Shown here: positions 48,657 through 59,234 of the stretch, one piece after another
Layout: every line of letters begins with the position of its first letter
How positions within the stretch are numbered: position 1 is the first letter of the stretch
Source: Citricoccus sp. K5
GTDB taxonomy: Bacteria > Actinomycetota > Actinomycetes > Actinomycetales > Micrococcaceae
DNA length: 64,000 nt
Reading direction: 5' to 3'
NCBI RefSeq assembly: GCF_902506195.1
Contig: NZ_LR732817.1
Location: 1,068,909-1,132,908 of the forward strand
The notes under the pieces: generated by a model
The model's database searches: none
Told to the model about the DNA's origin: nothing
Seen by the model: only the letters and a program-made list of their open reading frames with translations
Made by a program: the position numbers and the translations under genes

Positions 48657-50369
48657 TCAGGGGACGTAGGTGGCGCAGACCGGGTCCACCGGCCGGTCGC
48701 GGTGCAGCACCCAGATGCCGTGGTCGTCCTCCGTGACGGGCTCGTAGCCCAGCCGCTCCGCGCGGTCCAGGGCCTCGTCCGGGGTCAGCGGATCCCAGCC
48801 GCCGAGCTCCTCCACGGTGGTGTCGATGATCATCCACGTGGCCAGTTCGTCGCCCATGTCCCCGTGCAGGCCCACATAGGTCCGGTCCACCAGGTGCGGC
48901 ACGGCGTTGTCCGCGGCCTCGACGCAGACATCGTCAGGGATGGACTCCACGGCGCGGTCCAGCGCGTGGGCCCACTCGGTCATCTGCCAGTTCTGACCGG
49001 TCACCGTGCGGTGGAACGGGAAGACCTGCGGGAAGACCGCGGTGCCCAGCACGCCGCAGCCGAGCAGGACCGAGACGAACACGAGGGGCAGCCGCCCGGG
49101 CTGCTCGACGCCCGGGGCACCCGGGCTGGCGGTGGCGGCGGAACCGGTGCGCCGTCGTCGTGCTGGGTGTGAAGAATCAGCGGACGGCTGACGGCGTGCC
49201 TCACGCCAGGCGCCGATCCGGGCGAGGGCCTCGAGCGCGGCCAGCAGGAAGATCGGGGCCAGGATCGCGTCGTACTGGTAGACCGGGCTCCACACGTTGA
49301 GCCGGTCGTTGAACAGGCGGGAGAGCAGGATCGGTGCGCCGATCAGCGTGTATGGGGATAGGAACGGCAGCAGCCACAGCGCTACGAAGTGCAGCAGCCA
49401 CAACCCGATCTTCAGCGGGTGGTCGAACAGGACGGCGACGGCGTCGAAGGGCTGGGACAGGATGAATGCGATCGAGGACCCCATGTCCGGGCCCAGCGCC
49501 GTGAACTGCCAGTAGCCGAACTCGCCCTCGGGGGAGAAGCGCGGGATCACCACGGAGGTGGCGAAGACGTAGCCGGCCACCCCCAGGACGGCGGTCACCA
49601 CGGCGGGCAACCAGGCCCGCTTGATCGCCAGCACCATGGCGATGGCCAGCAGCGTGATACCCATGTCCTCGCGGACCGTCAGCAGGGACACCGCGAGGAG
49701 GGTGGCCAGCCAGTACCGGCGGCCGTCGATGGCCCAGATGATCCAGGCGGCGATCGGCACGCCGAAGGAGACCTCGTGGAAGTCCCAGTTCACCATCGCC
49801 TGGAAAGGCCACCACAGCAGCAGGGCGGCGGCGGCGACCAGCGCGGTGGCGTGGCGGAAGCGACGGCGGACGAAGAGATAGACCGGGATGGCGGTGGAGA
49901 CCAGCAGAGCGGTCATCGCGATGCCCAGCATGCGGGGGTCGTCCCAGATCCAGTACAGGGGGGCCACCAGCGCGATGACCGGGTGGAAGTGATCGCCGAG
50001 GATGTTGAAGTCCACGCCCTTGATGGGCACGATCGGCTCCCGGAACAGCGCGTACTGGCGCACGGCTTGGTCGAAGATCCCGAGGTCGTACCCCTTGGCC
50101 TCGAAATTCCGGAAGCGCAGGAACGAGTGGACCAGGTAGAGGACCGCGGCCACGGCCATGACGGCGCCCAGCTGCCACCATTGGCGGCCGGTGGTGCGCG
50201 GACCCACGGTCACCGCGCCGTCACGGCGGTCCGGTTGGCGGCCGATCACCCAGCGGGGCGTCCGCCGCGGGGTGCGGACCAGCGAGGGTGCCGGGGCGTC
50301 GGTGGGACCGGAGTCGTCAACGGCGGGATTCTGCTGCACGGGCCACCTGGGGGATCGGAATCGGGACAT
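48657..50369 (-). CDS. DUF2079 membrane protein
   Basis: A 570-residue multi-helix membrane protein with the DUF2079 signature FEAKGYDLGIFDQAVRQY and FNILGDHFHPVIALVAPLYWIWDDP. The family has a GT-C-like layout and is of unknown function. The C-terminal soluble part (about 460-570) is outside. TACGAT lies 7 nt before the ATG at 50369; an in-frame ATG at 50378 would fall within the promoter spacing. Confidence 0.85.
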   Translation of the reverse strand: MSRFRSPRWPVQQNPAVDDSGPTDAPAPSLVRTPRRTPRWVIGRQPDRRDGAVTVGPRTTGRQWWQLGAVMAVAAVLYLVHSFLRFRNFEAKGYDLGIFDQAVRQYALFREPIVPIKGVDFNILGDHFHPVIALVAPLYWIWDDPRMLGIAMTALLVSTAIPVYLFVRRRFRHATALVAAAALLLWWPFQAMVNWDFHEVSFGVPIAAWIIWAIDGRRYWLATLLAVSLLTVREDMGITLLAIAMVLAIKRAWLPAVVTAVLGVAGYVFATSVVIPRFSPEGEFGYWQFTALGPDMGSSIAFILSQPFDAVAVLFDHPLKIGLWLLHFVALWLLPFLSPYTLIGAPILLSRLFNDRLNVWSPVYQYDAILAPIFLLAALEALARIGAWREARRQPSADSSHPARRRRTGSAATASPGAPGVEQPGRLPLVFVSVLLGCGVLGTAVFPQVFPFHRTVTGQNWQMTEWAHALDRAVESIPDDVCVEAADNAVPHLVDRTYVGLHGDMGDELATWMIIDTTVEELGGWDPLTPDEALDRAERLGYEPVTEDDHGIWVLHRDRPVDPVCATYVP

Positions 50370-50457
50370 CCCCTCCATCGTAATGACCCCGGGTGGGCCG
50401 GCGGCGCCACTGTCCTCCGGCCGGCGCCGCGCGGCGCCGGCCGGAATCGTGCCGTGG

Positions 50458-52245
50458 CTACTCGACCAGCTTGCCGTCCTGGGAGACGTCCCGGATCAGT
50501 GCGGCGATCTCCTCCGGCACCGGCGGGATCTGCTCGCGCGTGATCCCGCCGGTGGGTGACCAGACGAGGTTGACCTGCAGTGCGGGATCAGTGTCCGGGA
50601 AGTCGCTGCGGTTGTGGCAGCCGCGCGTCTCGCGGCGCTCCCGGGCAGCCTCCAGCGTCGCCCGGGCGGCCAGGGCCGAGGCCTTGAGGTCGAAGGCGTG
50701 GGCCAGGTCCTGGTATCCGGCGATGTCCGGGTGGATGCCGACGTCCTGCAGGCGCGCCTCGATCGAGTCCAGCTCGGCCAGTCCCGCCGAGAGTCCTTCC
50801 TCACTGCGGACGACGCCGGCGTGCTCGGTCATCGTGTTGCGGATGGCCCGCTGCAGGGCACGGACGTTCTCCTGCCCGTCCGCGGCCAACAACTGCTCGA
50901 TCTCGGCGCGGGCCGCGGCCACGGCCTCGGGAGAGCGACGCTGCGCATCGAGACCGGCGGAATGCTCGACGGCGGCCTGGCCGACGATGCGTCCGAACAC
51001 CAGCAGCTCGATCAGGGAGTTCCCGCCCAGCCGGTTGGCACCGTGGAGTCCGGAGGAGGCCTCGCCGATGGCATAGAGGCCCTCGACGTCGGTGCTGTGG
51101 TCCTCGGGCCGGACCCAGACCCCGCCCATGGAGTAGTGCGCGGTCGGGGCGATCTCGATGGGATCGGTGGTGATGTCCAGCATCTGCAGTTCGAGCAGCG
51201 TCTGGTAGACGCGCGGCAGACGCGTCATGATCGTCTCCCGCGGGAGGTGGGAGACGTCCAGCCACACGCCCCCGTTCGCCGTGCCGCGGCCCTCCTGGAT
51301 CTCGGTGTAGGCGGCCAGGGCCACCCGGTCACGCGTGGAGAGTTCCATCCGTTCCGGATCGTAGGCGGCCATGAAGCGCTCTCCGCGGCCGTTGCGCAGG
51401 ATCCCGCCCTCGCCGCGGGCGGCCTCGGAGACCAGGGTGCCGGCCGCGTTCTCGGGCTCGATGATGCCGGAGGGGTGGAACTGCACGAGCTCGGGGTCGC
51501 GGAGCCGGGCCCCTGCCTCCACCGCCAGGCGGAACGAGTCCCCGGTGTTCTCGTCGCGGCGGGAGGAGGTGCGCCGCCAGATCCGGTTGTGTCCGCCGGC
51601 GGCGAGGATGACCGAGTCGGCGTGGATGAGGTAGCGCGTGCCGTCCTGGACGTCGAAGCCGTAGGCGCCGAAGACCACGTTGTCCCTGACCAGCAACCGG
51701 GTGATGTAGACGGTGTCCAGGATGGGGACCTCGAGCTGCTCCGCCCGGTTCACCAGGGTCCGCTGGATCTCCAGTCCCGTGTAGTCGCCGGCGAAGGCGG
51801 TGCGCCGGTAGGTGTGGGCGCCGAAGAAGCGCTGCGAGATGCGGCCGTCCTCCTCGCGGGCGAAGGCCATGCCGTAGCGGTCCAGGTCGGTGATGCCCTG
51901 CTCGGCGCCGCGGGCGACGATCTCCGCCGTGTGGGGGTTGGCGAGGTGGTAGCTCTCCTTGATGGTGTCCGCCGCGTGCTGCTGCCAGCTGTCCTCCGCG
52001 TCCATGGTGCCCAGGGCTGCGTTGATGCCGCCGGCAGCCAGGGAGGTGTGGGCGTCCTGCCGCGGGCGCTTCCCCACGGCCAGGACGTCCACGCCCCGTT
52101 CGGCCACCTCGATGGCGGCGCGCAGCCCCGAGCCGCCGGTGCCGATGACGAGGACGGTGGTGGAGATCTGGTGTTCGGCCACGGCGGTGGGGCGTCCGGT
52201 GGGACGTGCCGTAGGGGGCGCTGTGAGACGTGCTGTGGAAGTCAT
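50458..52245 (-). CDS. Fumarate-reductase/succinate-dehydrogenase-like flavoprotein
   Basis: A 595-residue FAD protein of the FrdA/SdhA/NadB superfamily: VLVIGTGGSGLRAAIE, HTSLAAGGINAALG, and HYSMGGVWV and HGANRLGGNSL substrate-site motifs. No iron-sulfur or membrane subunit is nearby, so it may be a stand-alone reductase or aspartate oxidase-like enzyme. TACGGT lies 6 nt before the ATG. It is divergent from a LysR regulator that probably controls it. Confidence 0.88.
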   Translation of the reverse strand: MTSTARLTAPPTARPTGRPTAVAEHQISTTVLVIGTGGSGLRAAIEVAERGVDVLAVGKRPRQDAHTSLAAGGINAALGTMDAEDSWQQHAADTIKESYHLANPHTAEIVARGAEQGITDLDRYGMAFAREEDGRISQRFFGAHTYRRTAFAGDYTGLEIQRTLVNRAEQLEVPILDTVYITRLLVRDNVVFGAYGFDVQDGTRYLIHADSVILAAGGHNRIWRRTSSRRDENTGDSFRLAVEAGARLRDPELVQFHPSGIIEPENAAGTLVSEAARGEGGILRNGRGERFMAAYDPERMELSTRDRVALAAYTEIQEGRGTANGGVWLDVSHLPRETIMTRLPRVYQTLLELQMLDITTDPIEIAPTAHYSMGGVWVRPEDHSTDVEGLYAIGEASSGLHGANRLGGNSLIELLVFGRIVGQAAVEHSAGLDAQRRSPEAVAAARAEIEQLLAADGQENVRALQRAIRNTMTEHAGVVRSEEGLSAGLAELDSIEARLQDVGIHPDIAGYQDLAHAFDLKASALAARATLEAARERRETRGCHNRSDFPDTDPALQVNLVWSPTGGITREQIPPVPEEIAALIRDVSQDGKLVE

Positions 52246-52269
52246 GGAACCACCGTAGAGACACCATCC

Positions 52270-52286
52270 TTCATTACTCCAATGAA
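52270..52286. promoter_or_regulatory. LysR-box-like inverted repeat
   Basis: TTCATT-ACTCC-AATGAA, a perfect 6-bp inverted repeat of the T-N11-A type, between the flavoprotein and LysR starts. It overlaps the region just upstream of both -10 boxes. Confidence 0.65.
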
Positions 52287-52316
52287 TAATAAGAGTGGAG
52301 ACGATACGCTTTTACT

Positions 52317-53261
52317 ATGACCATGAACCTGGAACAGCTGCGGGGCTTCGTGGAGGTGGCCCGGGTGGGGCACTTCACCCGTGCCGCCGAGGCCCTGCAC
52401 CTGACCCAGCCCTCGCTGAGCCGGCAGATCGCCACCCTGGAGCACGACCTGGGATCCGAGCTGTTCCACCGGGCACGGGGGCACATCACCCTGACGGCCG
52501 CCGGGGAGACCCTGATGCCCCTGGCACGCCGGATGCTGGCCGATGCGGAGACAGTGCGCCGGGAGATGGCGGAACTGGCCGGCCTGCAGCGCGGCCGGGT
52601 CCGCCTCGGAGCCACCCCGACGCTGTGCGTGAGCATCGTGGCCGATGCCCTGGCGGCCTTCCACGCAGCCCACCCGGGGATCGAGCTGCACCTGACGGAG
52701 CGGGGCTCGCGCGGGCTGATCGACGAGCTGTCCTCCGGGGCCCTTGACCTGGCCCTCGTCATCACCTCGGACGCCCATCCGGCGACCGCACCGAGCCTCA
52801 CCCGCAGCCGGCTCCTGACGGAGGAACTGGTGGTCGTGGGCGGCGGGGACGCACCCTTCGGAGCGCGCACCTCGGTCACGCTGGAGGACCTGGCCGGCAT
52901 GCCGCAGATCGTCTTCCCGTCCAGCTATGACCTCCGCGGCACCCTGGACGAGGCCTTCCGTGCCGCCGGGCTCATACCGACGGTGGTGCTGGAGGGCGCC
53001 GAGATGGATGCCGTGCTGCGATTCGTGGAACTGGGGATGGGGGTGGCGCTGGTGCCGGCCATGGTGTTGGGGGACCGCCCCGGCCTGCGCTCGGTCCGGC
53101 TGACAGAGCCCCGGCTCAGCCGGACCATCAGTCTCGCCCGGCGCCAGGACGTGCAGCCCACGCGCGCCGCGGCGGCCATGCACCGGATGATCCTGCGGAC
53201 TGCCGATGCGCTCGCCGCCGGGGATCGGGGCCTGGGCGGCCTGGTCTGCCGCGCCGGATGA
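52317..53261 (+). CDS. LysR-family transcriptional regulator
   Basis: A 314-residue LysR protein: N-terminal winged helix (LRGFVEVARVGHFTRAAEALHLTQPSLSRQIATLE) and a periplasmic-binding-type effector domain. It probably binds the inverted repeat at 52270-52286 and controls both itself and the divergent flavoprotein. TACGCT lies 6 nt before the ATG, predicting a leaderless mRNA. Confidence 0.93.
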   Translation: MTMNLEQLRGFVEVARVGHFTRAAEALHLTQPSLSRQIATLEHDLGSELFHRARGHITLTAAGETLMPLARRMLADAETVRREMAELAGLQRGRVRLGATPTLCVSIVADALAAFHAAHPGIELHLTERGSRGLIDELSSGALDLALVITSDAHPATAPSLTRSRLLTEELVVVGGGDAPFGARTSVTLEDLAGMPQIVFPSSYDLRGTLDEAFRAAGLIPTVVLEGAEMDAVLRFVELGMGVALVPAMVLGDRPGLRSVRLTEPRLSRTISLARRQDVQPTRAAAAMHRMILRTADALAAGDRGLGGLVCRAG

Positions 53262-53269
53262 CGGCGAAG

Positions 53270-53342
53270 TGCCCCAGGAGGGAGTCGAACCCCCGACCAA
53301 GAGATTAGAAGGCTCCTGCTCTATCCACTGAGCTACTGGGGC
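53270..53342 (-). tRNA. tRNA-Arg (TCT)
   Basis: Cloverleaf on the minus strand: acceptor GCCCCAG / CTGGGGC, D-arm GCTC...GAGC, anticodon loop CTTCTAA (anticodon TCT), T-arm GGGGGTTCGACTCCCTC. The 3' CCA is not encoded. The 207 bp to the right hold no gene. Confidence 0.95.
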
Positions 53343-53549
53343 TGGGCCCCGTCATTCTAGCGGGATGGCCCTCCTCCACAGGAAACCGTCCCCGGTGGGT
53401 TGTCCACGGATCAACGGTGCCACCCTGTCGCCGCAGTGCCGGTGCGGCTGTGCTGGAAGGGCAGGAAGTTCTCTTCCTGCCGCCGTCGGACACCCTGGCC
53501 GACGGCGGCCCCTCGCCGGCCGCGGGCCGGCTCACCGAAAGGCACCAGC

Positions 53550-54125
53550 ATGAGTCAGCACATCACCGTCCGCGGCTTCGTGGCCACCGATCCGACCATC
53601 CGCAACGCCCAGGCCGGGTTTCCCGTCGGCAACTTCCGGCTGGCCGCCACGGACCGGCGCTTCGACCGCGAGCAGAATGCGTGGGTGGACGGCAACACGA
53701 ACTGGTTCACCGTCAATCTCTTCCGCAGCCTCGCCCAGAACGCCTTCACGTCCCTGCAGAAGGGCCAGCCCGTGGTGGTCACCGGCCGGCTCAAGGTCCG
53801 TCCGTGGGAGACGGAGGAGCGTTCCGGGACCGCCGTGGAGATCGAGGCGGACACCATCGGTCATGACCTGTCCCTGGGTACGGCCACCTTCCAGCGCTCC
53901 TCCGGGCGGCCGGGCGAGGTGGCGGCCGGAGCGGCGGAGACCGGGACCGCGTCGGGCGAGTCGGCTGGGCCGGTCGGTTCAGACGGTCCCAGCGAGGAGG
54001 CCTTCGATCGGGAGACCGGCGAACTGCTGGGCCACGAGGGCGCCGGGGCCGGGGCCGCCGAAGGTGCTGAGGGCCCGGACGCTGGAGAGGACTCGGCGGA
54101 CTCGCACGCCCTGTCAGCGGCCTGA
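53550..54125 (+). CDS. Chromosomal SSB-family protein
   Basis: A 191-residue protein with an OB fold (TVRGFVATDPTIRNAQAGFPVGNFRLAATDRRFD...) and a long acidic tail that lacks the usual DDDIPF-type tip. It is therefore probably the accessory SSB (SsbB-like) found in many Actinobacteria rather than the replicative SSB. AAAGG precedes the ATG. Confidence 0.85.
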   Translation: MSQHITVRGFVATDPTIRNAQAGFPVGNFRLAATDRRFDREQNAWVDGNTNWFTVNLFRSLAQNAFTSLQKGQPVVVTGRLKVRPWETEERSGTAVEIEADTIGHDLSLGTATFQRSSGRPGEVAAGAAETGTASGESAGPVGSDGPSEEAFDRETGELLGHEGAGAGAAEGAEGPDAGEDSADSHALSAA

Positions 54126-54193
54126 GGGCCCCCGGTGGCCGCCGGACGCAACGGATGCGGGCATTCCGGCGGCCACCCACTAGCCTTGGGCCC

Positions 54194-55876
<1,683 letters not shown>

Positions 55877-55910
55877 CGGACCGACGGACTGACCACCTCA
55901 GGCGCCCGGT

Positions 55911-56954
55911 TCAGATGGTCGCGAGCCGGGCGTTCTGCAGTGTGTCCCCATAGTGCTTCCGCACGTCCATCTTGCGCTCCAGGTCGGCGATGACCGCGAC
56001 GGCGAAGTCCTCCCCGTAGAGACTCTGGCAGGAACCCAGCCCGCCCGGGGAGAACACGTTGATCTCCATGAGCTTGTCGCCCACGATGTCCAGGCCGACC
56101 AGGAACATCCCGTCGGACACCAGCTTGGGCCGGACGGCCTCGACGAGGTGCAGCATCTCGTCCGTGAGGTCAACCCGTTCGGCGTTTCCGCCGGCCGACA
56201 TGTTCGACCGGACATCGTTGGACGTGTTCCGGCGGCGGAATGCGGCGGTCTTCCCGTTGACCGTCAGGGGCCGGCCGTTCAGGAGGAAGAGACGCACATC
56301 GCCGTTCTCGGCCTCCGGCAGGTACTCCTGGGCCACGATGTAGCCGTCCCGGCCGATGGCCTCGATGATCTGGGAGAGGTTGGGCGACTCCCTGCGGTTC
56401 ACCAGGAACACCCCCGACCCGCCTGACCCCTGTAACGGCTTGAGCACCGCCTTGCCGCCCATGTCATCGATGAAGTCCGAGATCATGGATTCGTCCCGGG
56501 AGATCAGCGTGCGAGGACGTACTACCTCGGGGAAATGCTGGAAGTAGGCCTTGGACAGCGCGTTGGCCAAGGTGTGGGGGTCGTTGGCCACCAGCACCCC
56601 GGAGTCGGTGATCAGTTGGCCGAAGGCGACGGCGGCGGTGGGCGCCCAGGGCCGGTCCACGGCGTCGTCGGCCGGGTCATTGCGCAGTAGCACCACATCG
56701 AAGTCGTTCACGGCGACCTGCCGCTCCGTCGCCGGTCGCTGGATGTCCTGTAGGTAACGCTCCAGGGAGCGGTAATTCTTGTCCGCCCCCCCGCGGGCCA
56801 GCACGGACAGGGTGCCGTCGGGCTCATAGGCGAAGTCGCCCGTCCCGGTCAGCAGGACTTCATGGCCGGCCCGGGTGGCTGCCAGGGCCAGTCGGTTGGT
56901 CGTGTAGTGGGCCTTCTCCGTGGCGACGTCGTTGACAACGAATCCGATTTTCAT
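55911..56954 (-). CDS. Glutathione-synthetase-like ATP-grasp ligase
   Basis: A 347-residue ATP-grasp protein (MKIGFVVNDVATEKAHYTTN; KPLQGSGGSGVFLVNR; DVRLFLLNGRPL; MEINVFSPGG). It resembles GshB, which joins an amino acid to a carboxylate. No gshA is present and Actinobacteria normally use mycothiol, so a glutathione role is doubtful. It is the last gene of an operon with an amidohydrolase and a DUF1704 protein. GGAG precedes the ATG. Confidence 0.85.
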   Translation of the reverse strand: MKIGFVVNDVATEKAHYTTNRLALAATRAGHEVLLTGTGDFAYEPDGTLSVLARGGADKNYRSLERYLQDIQRPATERQVAVNDFDVVLLRNDPADDAVDRPWAPTAAVAFGQLITDSGVLVANDPHTLANALSKAYFQHFPEVVRPRTLISRDESMISDFIDDMGGKAVLKPLQGSGGSGVFLVNRRESPNLSQIIEAIGRDGYIVAQEYLPEAENGDVRLFLLNGRPLTVNGKTAAFRRRNTSNDVRSNMSAGGNAERVDLTDEMLHLVEAVRPKLVSDGMFLVGLDIVGDKLMEINVFSPGGLGSCQSLYGEDFAVAVIADLERKMDVRKHYGDTLQNARLATI

Positions 56955-57045
56955 ACGTGCTCCGATCGTTCGGGTGCCGGTGGGCGCGGTGCGGGGGTGG
57001 TGGCGGCCGGCGAGAAGTGATGAGCGCCGGGTCAGCGGAATGTGC

Positions 57046-58317
57046 TCAGGCGTTGACGAACGCCGTGGGGTCGTCCAATGCGGCAGCCCGGCCGAGTCTG
57101 GCCGTCGCGTCCTGGTCGTCCAGCCACCGAGGCTGGAGCAGCGCCGGCTCCAGGACCCCTCGCTCCTGGAGATCGTCGATGAGCGGCAGATCCTCCAGGG
57201 AGAACTTGCCCAACAGCAGCAGGTCGAGGCTGCCTCCCCGGCGCAGGTGCCCCAGGAGATCGAGCATGCCACGCAAGTAGATCGCGTCCTTGGTCAACCC
57301 CCCGGCGCGGTACGCACGCATGGTGGTGGTGAAGGCGGACGAGGCAGGGACACCGTCCGCCACGAGGGCCGAGTGCGCTTCGGCAAAGGTGGCCCCGGTG
57401 ACCATGCGGTGCACTGTCAGTACCCGGGAGGCCAGCTGCCGCAGCCGGAAGGCCGTGAGCCCGCCGCAGGCAACCTCCGCGAGCACGGCCAGGCCCTCCT
57501 GCGTCTCGTCATAGCGGGCCAGCCCGGTGCCGAGGATCTTGATGGGCTGGGCGGAGCCGTTGAAGTGGGTGACCAGGTGGGTCCCGACTTCATGCTGGAG
57601 CAACGCGTGGGCGCGGGCCTTTCGGACCTTGGATTCGGGTCCCAGGAGCAGTGAGTTCCCCGAGACCATCACCCCGGACACGTCGTCGCGGATCTCGGCG
57701 TGCATCTCGATGTCCGGGTCCTGCTGGCGGTAGTGGTCTATTTCCTCCCGGGCGAGGTCGAGGAATTCCTTCGCCCCGAGGCTACCGGCCGACGTCGATT
57801 CCGTGGCCGTGACCGTTTCAAGGATCAACTCGGCCGAGCGCCGCAGGTCCGGAAGGATGGCCCCGTAGAGTTCGATACTCAGCGGCATGAAGTCCTCGGT
57901 GTCACGGGCTGCCAGCATGTCGAGCTGCAGGGACATCTCCTTGTGCTTGTTGCGCAGCAGGGTGCCCAGCACCGTATCGTCCACCAAGTGGATCGGTACG
58001 TCCTCCAGCACCCGCTTGAGCACCTCGGGGTCGTCCACCACGTCGCGGTAGACGAACTCCGGCAACTCGCCGGTGGCGAGGAATTCGGTGCGTGCCTGCT
58101 CCACGTTCATCGGTGTGATGTCCAGCAGGAACCGAATGGAGCCGGACAGCAACGCCAACTCATGGTCGATCGCCCGGTCCCGGGTTGAGAGCCCGACGAC
58201 GGCCCGAGGGTCGTCGATTCGTGTGCCGTCCTTCCGCTTGACCCCGGTGCGCTGGCCTTCAGCCTGATTGCGCCCGGTCTTCTTGTCCTCGGAGCTGGTG
58301 GGCTTCTTGGCACTCAT
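57046..58317 (-). CDS. DUF1704 (QEGLA-motif) putative metallo-carboxypeptidase
   Basis: A 423-residue protein. Zinc motif HEVGTH near residue 240 and QEGLAV near 275 define DUF1704, called flavohaemoglobin expression-modulating QEGLA protein in bacteria. Its eukaryotic members (MATCAP) remove the C-terminal tyrosine of tubulin. The ATG overlaps the upstream amidohydrolase stop as ATGA. Its bacterial substrate is unknown; the ATP-grasp gene 91 bp downstream suggests linked ligation and cleavage of a small unit. Confidence 0.85.
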   Translation of the reverse strand: MSAKKPTSSEDKKTGRNQAEGQRTGVKRKDGTRIDDPRAVVGLSTRDRAIDHELALLSGSIRFLLDITPMNVEQARTEFLATGELPEFVYRDVVDDPEVLKRVLEDVPIHLVDDTVLGTLLRNKHKEMSLQLDMLAARDTEDFMPLSIELYGAILPDLRRSAELILETVTATESTSAGSLGAKEFLDLAREEIDHYRQQDPDIEMHAEIRDDVSGVMVSGNSLLLGPESKVRKARAHALLQHEVGTHLVTHFNGSAQPIKILGTGLARYDETQEGLAVLAEVACGGLTAFRLRQLASRVLTVHRMVTGATFAEAHSALVADGVPASSAFTTTMRAYRAGGLTKDAIYLRGMLDLLGHLRRGGSLDLLLLGKFSLEDLPLIDDLQERGVLEPALLQPRWLDDQDATARLGRAAALDDPTAFVNA

Positions 58318-59156
58318 GGTGTCGGCACCTCGACCTCCCTCAGCGCGGCGGTGACGGCCGGGACGGTGCGTGCCAAGGCGTCCGCCAGTTGCGCCAAGTG
58401 CTCCTCGTCGACGTCTCCGGTCCACTCGTCCATGAAGGTCTTCTTGAACTCCAGGGCCAGGACGCAGGCGGTGTCCGGGTACTGCCGGTGGGCCCAGCGG
58501 CCCTCGTTCTGGCCCCAGAACCGGACGTTCTCGCGAACATCAAGCCTGCGTCCCGTGGCCGGGATGACCTCGGTGGACATCGACTCGATGAAGGCGTCCA
58601 CCACCGGGTTCCAGGGTTCGCGGTCCAGGGATCCGGTCCCGACGTTCACGTCGGGGTTCCCCTCCTGGGGTGCCGGGCCGGCGTCGGGACCGTCCCGGCG
58701 GTGGTTGTAGCTGTGCAGGTCATAGACCACGAAGGGTCCCCGGGCGGCCATCGGGGCGATGCGGTGCGCCAGCTCCTCGTACCAGGCGTCGTGGACCCGC
58801 CGGCTCCGCTCGGCCACGTCGTCCGGCAATTGGCCGTCCCTCCAGACGTCGAGGCCCCAGGAGTCATCCGGGTCCAGGTACACGGCGGTGTCGCGTGCGC
58901 GGTTGAGATCGGCTTCGAACCGGGAACGGTGCATGACCATGCCCGAGTCCAGTCCCGAGCCGATCCGGTCCGTATGCGGGTCCTCCTCGCGGTAGCGGGT
59001 GGCCTCGTCCAGCACCATCAGGTCCCGGACCTCAGGGCGCAGGTCGTGGCCGGCGTGGACCGCCGTGAAGACGATCTGGCCGTCCCAGGGGCCGAGCACC
59101 GTCAGGAGATCGGGGTTCCCGGAACCGTTCGGGGTCGTCAGGGTGTCGTCGTCCAT
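58314..59156 (-). CDS. N-formylglutamate amidohydrolase-like protein
   Basis: A 280-residue protein of the FGase fold (FTAVHAGHDL, EEDPHTDRIG, VVYDLHSYNHRR, LALEFKKTFMDEW). No histidine-degradation genes are nearby, so the classical role in that pathway is unlikely. The ATG at 59156 has TACGTT 6 nt upstream, indicating a leaderless mRNA and the operon promoter. Coupled to DUF1704 by ATGA. Confidence 0.82.
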   Translation of the reverse strand: MDDDTLTTPNGSGNPDLLTVLGPWDGQIVFTAVHAGHDLRPEVRDLMVLDEATRYREEDPHTDRIGSGLDSGMVMHRSRFEADLNRARDTAVYLDPDDSWGLDVWRDGQLPDDVAERSRRVHDAWYEELAHRIAPMAARGPFVVYDLHSYNHRRDGPDAGPAPQEGNPDVNVGTGSLDREPWNPVVDAFIESMSTEVIPATGRRLDVRENVRFWGQNEGRWAHRQYPDTACVLALEFKKTFMDEWTGDVDEEHLAQLADALARTVPAVTAALREVEVPTP

Positions 59157-59234
59157 CCCTTCAACGTAGACCACCAGCCCTGGAGGTCGGCCAGTTTCCA
59201 CCGACTGCTTAGCCGGCCGCTGACCACCGGCCGG

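Noticed and set aside
49389-50543. Long open frame antisense to the DUF2079 gene
   Set aside because: It is a mirror of a high-GC gene: composition is His/Gln/Gly/Asp-rich without any family features, and the opposite strand has a clear membrane protein. The same applies to long antisense frames at 32281-33804, 34438-36039, 40377-41600, 50614-52320, 53861-55855 and 58389-59804.
55911-56954. Annotation as a true glutathione synthetase
   Set aside because: There is no glutamate-cysteine ligase nearby and the organism is an actinobacterium, where mycothiol is usual. I keep only the ATP-grasp family call.
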